Assembly (NCBI GenBank): GCA_036268455.1
Contig: DATAUD010000094.1
Span: 1 to 64,000 of the forward strand
Source: DATAUD01 sp036268455
Lineage (GTDB): Bacteria; Verrucomicrobiota; Verrucomicrobiia; Limisphaerales; Palsa-1400
Length of the DNA stretch: 64,000 nt
Direction: 5' to 3'
The notes below the pieces were generated by a model that did no database searches, was not told where the DNA came from, and was given only the letters and a program-made list of their open reading frames with translations. Below, one piece after another: positions 60,918 to 64,000 of the stretch. Position 1 is the stretch's first letter; every line of letters begins with the position of its first letter. A program made the position numbers and the translations under genes.

Positions 60918-61226
60918 ACTGATTATGGTTTTGCAGGTTTTCGTTTTTTGAGGCAGCACAATGCCTCGTGATTTGCTTGGTTAAACATGGTTTTGTGACT
61001 TGCCAGCCCGCAGTTTCAAGCTTCCCGCAGGCTTGCTTGACCGGACAATAGAAGTTCACGCGCCCGAGGTCAAGCAATTAACGAAATTAATGACGTGTGC
61101 GCGCGGCACCCCCGTAGGGTAATTCCTACTACGCACCTGTCCTGCGCGAGGCAAAGCTTTCCCTTTTCAACTCACAATGAAAAAGCGCAAACCTCCGCGA
61201 AAACGAACTCAGCGCCCCATTTTCTT
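60918..61226. other. 310-base intergenic region between divergent genes
   Basis: No gene. Holds a palindrome GTAGG-GTAATT-CCTAC (61114-61129) about 100 bases before the pyrophosphatase start. Confidence 0.5.
61114..61129. promoter_or_regulatory. Palindrome GTAGG-GTAATT-CCTAC
   Basis: Perfect 5-base arms with a 6-base spacer, the same geometry as at 31035-31050. Suits a dimeric transcription factor. It is upstream of the pyrophosphatase-ligase-PHP operon. Confidence 0.45.
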
Positions 61227-61766
61227 ATGAAAAATGCACTCAATTCGATCAAACCCTTCAATCAAGGCACCAAATGCTGGAACGTCATTGTCGAAACTCC
61301 CAAGGGAAGCAACGTCAAATATGCCCTGCATGAGGAGACGGGGTTTTTAATCGTCAGAAAAGCTCTTCCGGAAGGGATGGTCTTCCCTTTTAATTTTGGA
61401 ATGATCCCCGGCACTGTCGCCGCCGATGGCGATCCCATCGACGTGCTTGTGTTTAATGAGGAACCCCTCGTCGCCGGATGTTTGCTTCACGTACGGCCGG
61501 TCGGAGTCATTAAGGCGGAGCAGTCGGACGGAAAAAAGATGGTGCGAAACGACCGGATAATCGGCCAAGCCGTTCCCAAAGAAGCGCCAACGGAACTTGA
61601 AGAGATAAAACTCACAGAGAAAACAGTTTCACAAATCGAGTTTTTTTTCAAAACGTATAATAAGGCGTACGGGAAGAATTTTAAGGTTTTGGGAATAGGC
61701 AACGCGAAAAAGGCGGTGGAGCTTGTTAAGCAGGCTGTCAAAAACGCCCGTAAGCAGGCTAAGTGA
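61227..61766 (+). CDS. Inorganic pyrophosphatase family protein (type I)
   Basis: 179 residues from ATG 61227. Family I PPase landmarks: E in TPKGSNVKYALHEETGFL, FPFNFGMIPGT, DGDPIDVLVFNEEP (the metal-binding D-x-D-P-x-D), and GCLLHVRPVGVIKAEQSDGKKM. Hydrolyses pyrophosphate. The substrate-binding E/K/Y set is close to that of plant-like/bacterial PPases, though the core is short and diverged. Its TGA overlaps the ligase GTG start (GTGA), so pyrophosphate removal is coupled in expression to DNA ligation. Confidence 0.85.
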   Translation: MKNALNSIKPFNQGTKCWNVIVETPKGSNVKYALHEETGFLIVRKALPEGMVFPFNFGMIPGTVAADGDPIDVLVFNEEPLVAGCLLHVRPVGVIKAEQSDGKKMVRNDRIIGQAVPKEAPTELEEIKLTEKTVSQIEFFFKTYNKAYGKNFKVLGIGNAKKAVELVKQAVKNARKQAK

Positions 61767-62821
61767 TTGAACGTTTTCTGTTCACTGATCCTGAGGAAAA
61801 CGTGGAAACATTGTCACCTAAAAACTGGCACACTGGTTTTCCAATTATGCCAATGGAAGCGGCGCTCGTTCCCCAACTTCCCATTGGGAACGAATGGCAA
61901 TACGAACCAAAATGGGACGGTTTTAGATGCATTGCATTTCGTGATGGAACGGAAGTCATGCTTCAATCCAAGTCCGGCAAGCTCCTCAATCGCTATTTTC
62001 CGGAATTGCTATCTGCGCTTCGCGAGGTCAAGGCTGGCCGCTTCGTTATTGATGGTGAAATCGTTATCGCGGACGAAAACGGTTCTGATTTCGATCAATT
62101 GCTCCAGCGAATTCATCCCGCGGCCAGCCGCGTAAAAATGCTTTCAGAGGAATATCCCGCGCATTTCGAAATCTTCGACTTGTTGTCGGATGATAAAGGC
62201 GCTTCGCTGCTAGCCGAGTCGCTTTCCGGCCGCCGCCAAAAGCTTGAGCGTTTTGCGAAACGTTACGTCCCTAAAAATTCCTTGCTGCGCCTGTCTCCGA
62301 TGACAACCGATATCGCGGCCGCCGCGGACTGGCTCAAAAAGCAGCGTTCTTCCCTTGATGGAATTGTTGCCAAGCGCCGCGACCTTCCGTACGCGGCGGG
62401 GGAACGTTCCGCGATGAAAAAATTCAAGCGCATTCGAACCGCCGATTGTGTTGTGGGCGGCTTTCGTTATGCGGGCGAATCCAGGAACGCCGTCGGTTCG
62501 TTGCTCCTTGGCCTTTATGAAGACGGCCTGCTTCACCACGTTGGTTTTGTCTCCGGGATCAAAGCGAACGGGCGCAAGACGCTCCTCAAAAAATTAAAAC
62601 CGCTCATTCAACCACCGGGCTTCACTGGACGCGCGCCGGGCGGACCGAGCCGATGGAGCACCGAACGCTCCGCGCAATGGGAACCGCTCAAGCCGGAACT
62701 CGTTGTCGAAGTCAGCTTCGACCATGTGACCGCAAACCGCTTCCGGCATGGCACTAAAATTCTCCGCTGGCGGCCGGACAAAGCGCCCACACAATGCGGT
62801 ATGGAGCAAATTGCCGTTTAA
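61763..62821 (+). CDS. ATP-dependent DNA ligase (LigD/LigC-like)
   Basis: 352 residues from GTG 61763; ATG 61847 (MPMEAALVPQLP) is an alternative if the first 28 residues are not translated. Adenylation domain with the nucleophilic Lys in EPKWDGFRC (motif I), then RFVIDGEIVI (III), FEIFDLLS (IIIa), LDGIVAKRRD (IV) and MKKFKRIRTAD (V). C-terminal OB domain with VGFVSGIKANGRKTLL and KPELVVEVSFDHVT. It seals nicks by ATP and releases AMP and pyrophosphate. Lacks the polymerase and phosphoesterase domains of full LigD; no Ku gene is in the window. Adjacent to an HhH-PHP protein. Confidence 0.93.
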   Translation: MIERFLFTDPEENVETLSPKNWHTGFPIMPMEAALVPQLPIGNEWQYEPKWDGFRCIAFRDGTEVMLQSKSGKLLNRYFPELLSALREVKAGRFVIDGEIVIADENGSDFDQLLQRIHPAASRVKMLSEEYPAHFEIFDLLSDDKGASLLAESLSGRRQKLERFAKRYVPKNSLLRLSPMTTDIAAAADWLKKQRSSLDGIVAKRRDLPYAAGERSAMKKFKRIRTADCVVGGFRYAGESRNAVGSLLLGLYEDGLLHHVGFVSGIKANGRKTLLKKLKPLIQPPGFTGRAPGGPSRWSTERSAQWEPLKPELVVEVSFDHVTANRFRHGTKILRWRPDKAPTQCGMEQIAV

Positions 62822-62822
62822 C

Positions 62823-63857
62823 GTGAACAAGCGCGCCCCGACTAATTCTGACATCGCCGAGTTGCTGGCGGTGGAGGCGGAGACCGCCAAGCATCACGTG
62901 CAACGCGCATTTCGCAAGGCGAGCCGCGCCGCGTTCCTCTGGCCGGAGGAGGCCGCCGATATTCATGCGCGAGGAGATGCTCTCACCGCGCTGTCCGCGA
63001 TTGGTCCATTTCTTGAAAAACAAATTCGCGGATGGCTGGAAGACGCGCCCCGCATTCCGGAACGGCCTCCGTTAAGAAAACAATTTTTCTCTTATACCGA
63101 GACGCAAAAAATCCTTTCGAGCCGCCCCGATTGGAAAGAGAACGTTCGCGGCGACCTTCAAATGCACACGGAATGGAGCGACGGCTCGGGCACCGTCCGC
63201 GAAATGGCCAAGGCGGCGATGGCGCGTGGTTATCAGTATATCGCCATTACCGACCATGCCAAAAAATTGAAAATCGCCGGCGGGATTACCGAGGAGCAAC
63301 TTGCCGAACAGGCCGCGGAAATTGCCTCGATTAATCAAACGGCTACGAACTTCAAAATCCTTCGCTCAATCGAATTGAATCTCGACGTTCAAGGCGCTGG
63401 CGATATGGATCCCGCAAGCCTCGAAAAGCTGGATATCGTCATTGCCGCGTTTCATTCCTCCCTGAGAAAAACGGACGATCAAACCGAGCGTTATCTCGCC
63501 GCCCTAAAAAATCCTTTCGTCCACATCCTGGGTCACCCGCGCGGGCGAATTTACAATTATCGTCTTGGATTGTCCGCCGACTGGCCCCGCGTCTTTTCAC
63601 TGGCTGCCAAGCTGGGCAAGGCGGTTGAGATAGATGCTTATCCCGATCGCCAGGATTTGAACGTGGACCTCGTGGCGATGGCCGCCGAAGCCGGCGCTTA
63701 TCTTTCAATCGGCACGGACGCGCATCACCCTTGGCAACTTCAATTCATCGATTTTGGCCTTGCCTCAGCGTTGGCGGCAAAATTCCCACAGGAGCGCATT
63801 TTGAATTTTATGCAAGCTGATCAATTGAAAAAGTGGGTGGCGTCGGTGAAACATTAA
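62823..63857 (+). CDS. HhH-PHP protein related to the C-terminal part of DNA polymerase X
   Basis: 344 residues from GTG 62823, one base after the ligase stop. N-terminus about 1-80 is a helix-hairpin-helix-like DNA-binding part (NSDIAELLAVEAETAKHHVQ, LTALSAIGPFLEKQIRGWLE). Then a PHP phosphoesterase with all metal ligands: GDLQMHTEWSDG, AITDHAKKLK, RSIELNLDVQG, AAFHSSLRKT, LGHPRGR and GTDAHHPWQL. The DLQxH form is that of bacterial PolX exonucleases. The PolX nucleotidyltransferase core is absent. Likely a 3' end-processing nuclease partner of the ligase. It would be the end of the operon. Confidence 0.9.
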   Translation: MNKRAPTNSDIAELLAVEAETAKHHVQRAFRKASRAAFLWPEEAADIHARGDALTALSAIGPFLEKQIRGWLEDAPRIPERPPLRKQFFSYTETQKILSSRPDWKENVRGDLQMHTEWSDGSGTVREMAKAAMARGYQYIAITDHAKKLKIAGGITEEQLAEQAAEIASINQTATNFKILRSIELNLDVQGAGDMDPASLEKLDIVIAAFHSSLRKTDDQTERYLAALKNPFVHILGHPRGRIYNYRLGLSADWPRVFSLAAKLGKAVEIDAYPDRQDLNVDLVAMAAEAGAYLSIGTDAHHPWQLQFIDFGLASALAAKFPQERILNFMQADQLKKWVASVKH

Positions 63858-63875
63858 CGGCGGCTGTTCGCTCAA

Positions 63876-64000
63876 TCATCGCCCGACCAAATATGATTCC
63901 AATTGATCGATCGCGGCGGTTTGGGCTGAGATGATCCAATTCACCATGTCGCCAATCGAAACCAAACCCACCAGCCGTCCTTCCTCGATGACAGGCAAAT
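63876..64000 (-). CDS. CBS-domain protein, C-terminal fragment (runs off right edge)
   Basis: The minus strand reads LPVIEEGRLVGLVSIGDMVN and WIISAQTAAIDQLESYLVGR, then TGA (63878-63876). GRLVGLVSIGDM is a CBS motif, and the tail resembles stand-alone CBS-pair proteins that bind adenine nucleotides. Only the last 40 residues are in the window. Convergent with the PHP gene. Confidence 0.85.
   Translation of the reverse strand, partial: LPVIEEGRLVGLVSIGDMVNWIISAQTAAIDQLESYLVGR

Overview
The window reads as a chromosomal segment of a moderately GC-rich Gram-negative bacterium, most likely a verrucomicrobion of the Pedosphaera/Limisphaerales type. The basis is two H-X9-DG-type prepilin-like proteins that share a near-identical pseudopilin N-terminus, a GloVer-repeat exported protein, a CotH/lamin-tail surface protein, a serine/threonine kinase fused to TPRs, a sigma factor fused to a membrane domain, and several very large Ig-repeat exported proteins. 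This is inferred from family composition; no rRNA or other phylogenetic marker is present. I saw no tRNA, rRNA or CRISPR array.

Left end (1-4.5 kb) is a graveyard of accessory genes: a tyrosine recombinase running off the edge, paired hairpins next to it, a RadC/JAB gene cut off inside its metal-binding motif, an IS3-family element with clear terminal inverted repeats, a Sel1-repeat/trypsin-like protease gene that lost its 5' part to the IS and carries an amber codon just before the catalytic serine, and a DUF2971 gene with another in-frame amber codon. From 4.5 to 13.3 kb come an assimilatory sulfate-reduction operon (cysI-cysH-cysNC, without cysD), a PfpI-type protein, a DUF3516 Ski2-like helicase and an NADPH:quinone-type oxidoreductase. 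At 13.3-19 kb is a complete, translationally coupled RND efflux operon (periplasmic adaptor, inner-membrane pump, outer-membrane factor; minus strand).

The middle (19-45 kb) holds a small membrane protein, a 1313-residue CotH/lamin-tail protein, a kinase-TPR giant, a VapBC-like toxin-antitoxin pair with an operator over its promoter, decayed pectate-lyase and prepilin fragments, a prepilin gene divergent from a sigma factor with a membrane domain, a polyprenyl synthase, a FlgN-like/TPR/NtrC-type regulator cluster, a SIMPL protein, a YihY/BrkB membrane protein, an OPT transporter and a TMTC-like TPR glycosyltransferase.

The right part (45-64 kb) is dominated by large exported repeat proteins (GloVer repeats; a 1793-residue Ig protein with a duplicated module; a glycine-rich protein with four 109-residue repeats) and by an iron-uptake pair (TonB-dependent receptor plus PKHD hydroxylase). 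It closes with a tightly coupled inorganic pyrophosphatase / ATP-dependent DNA ligase / HhH-PHP operon that looks like a compact DNA-repair module, and the end of a CBS-domain gene at the right edge.
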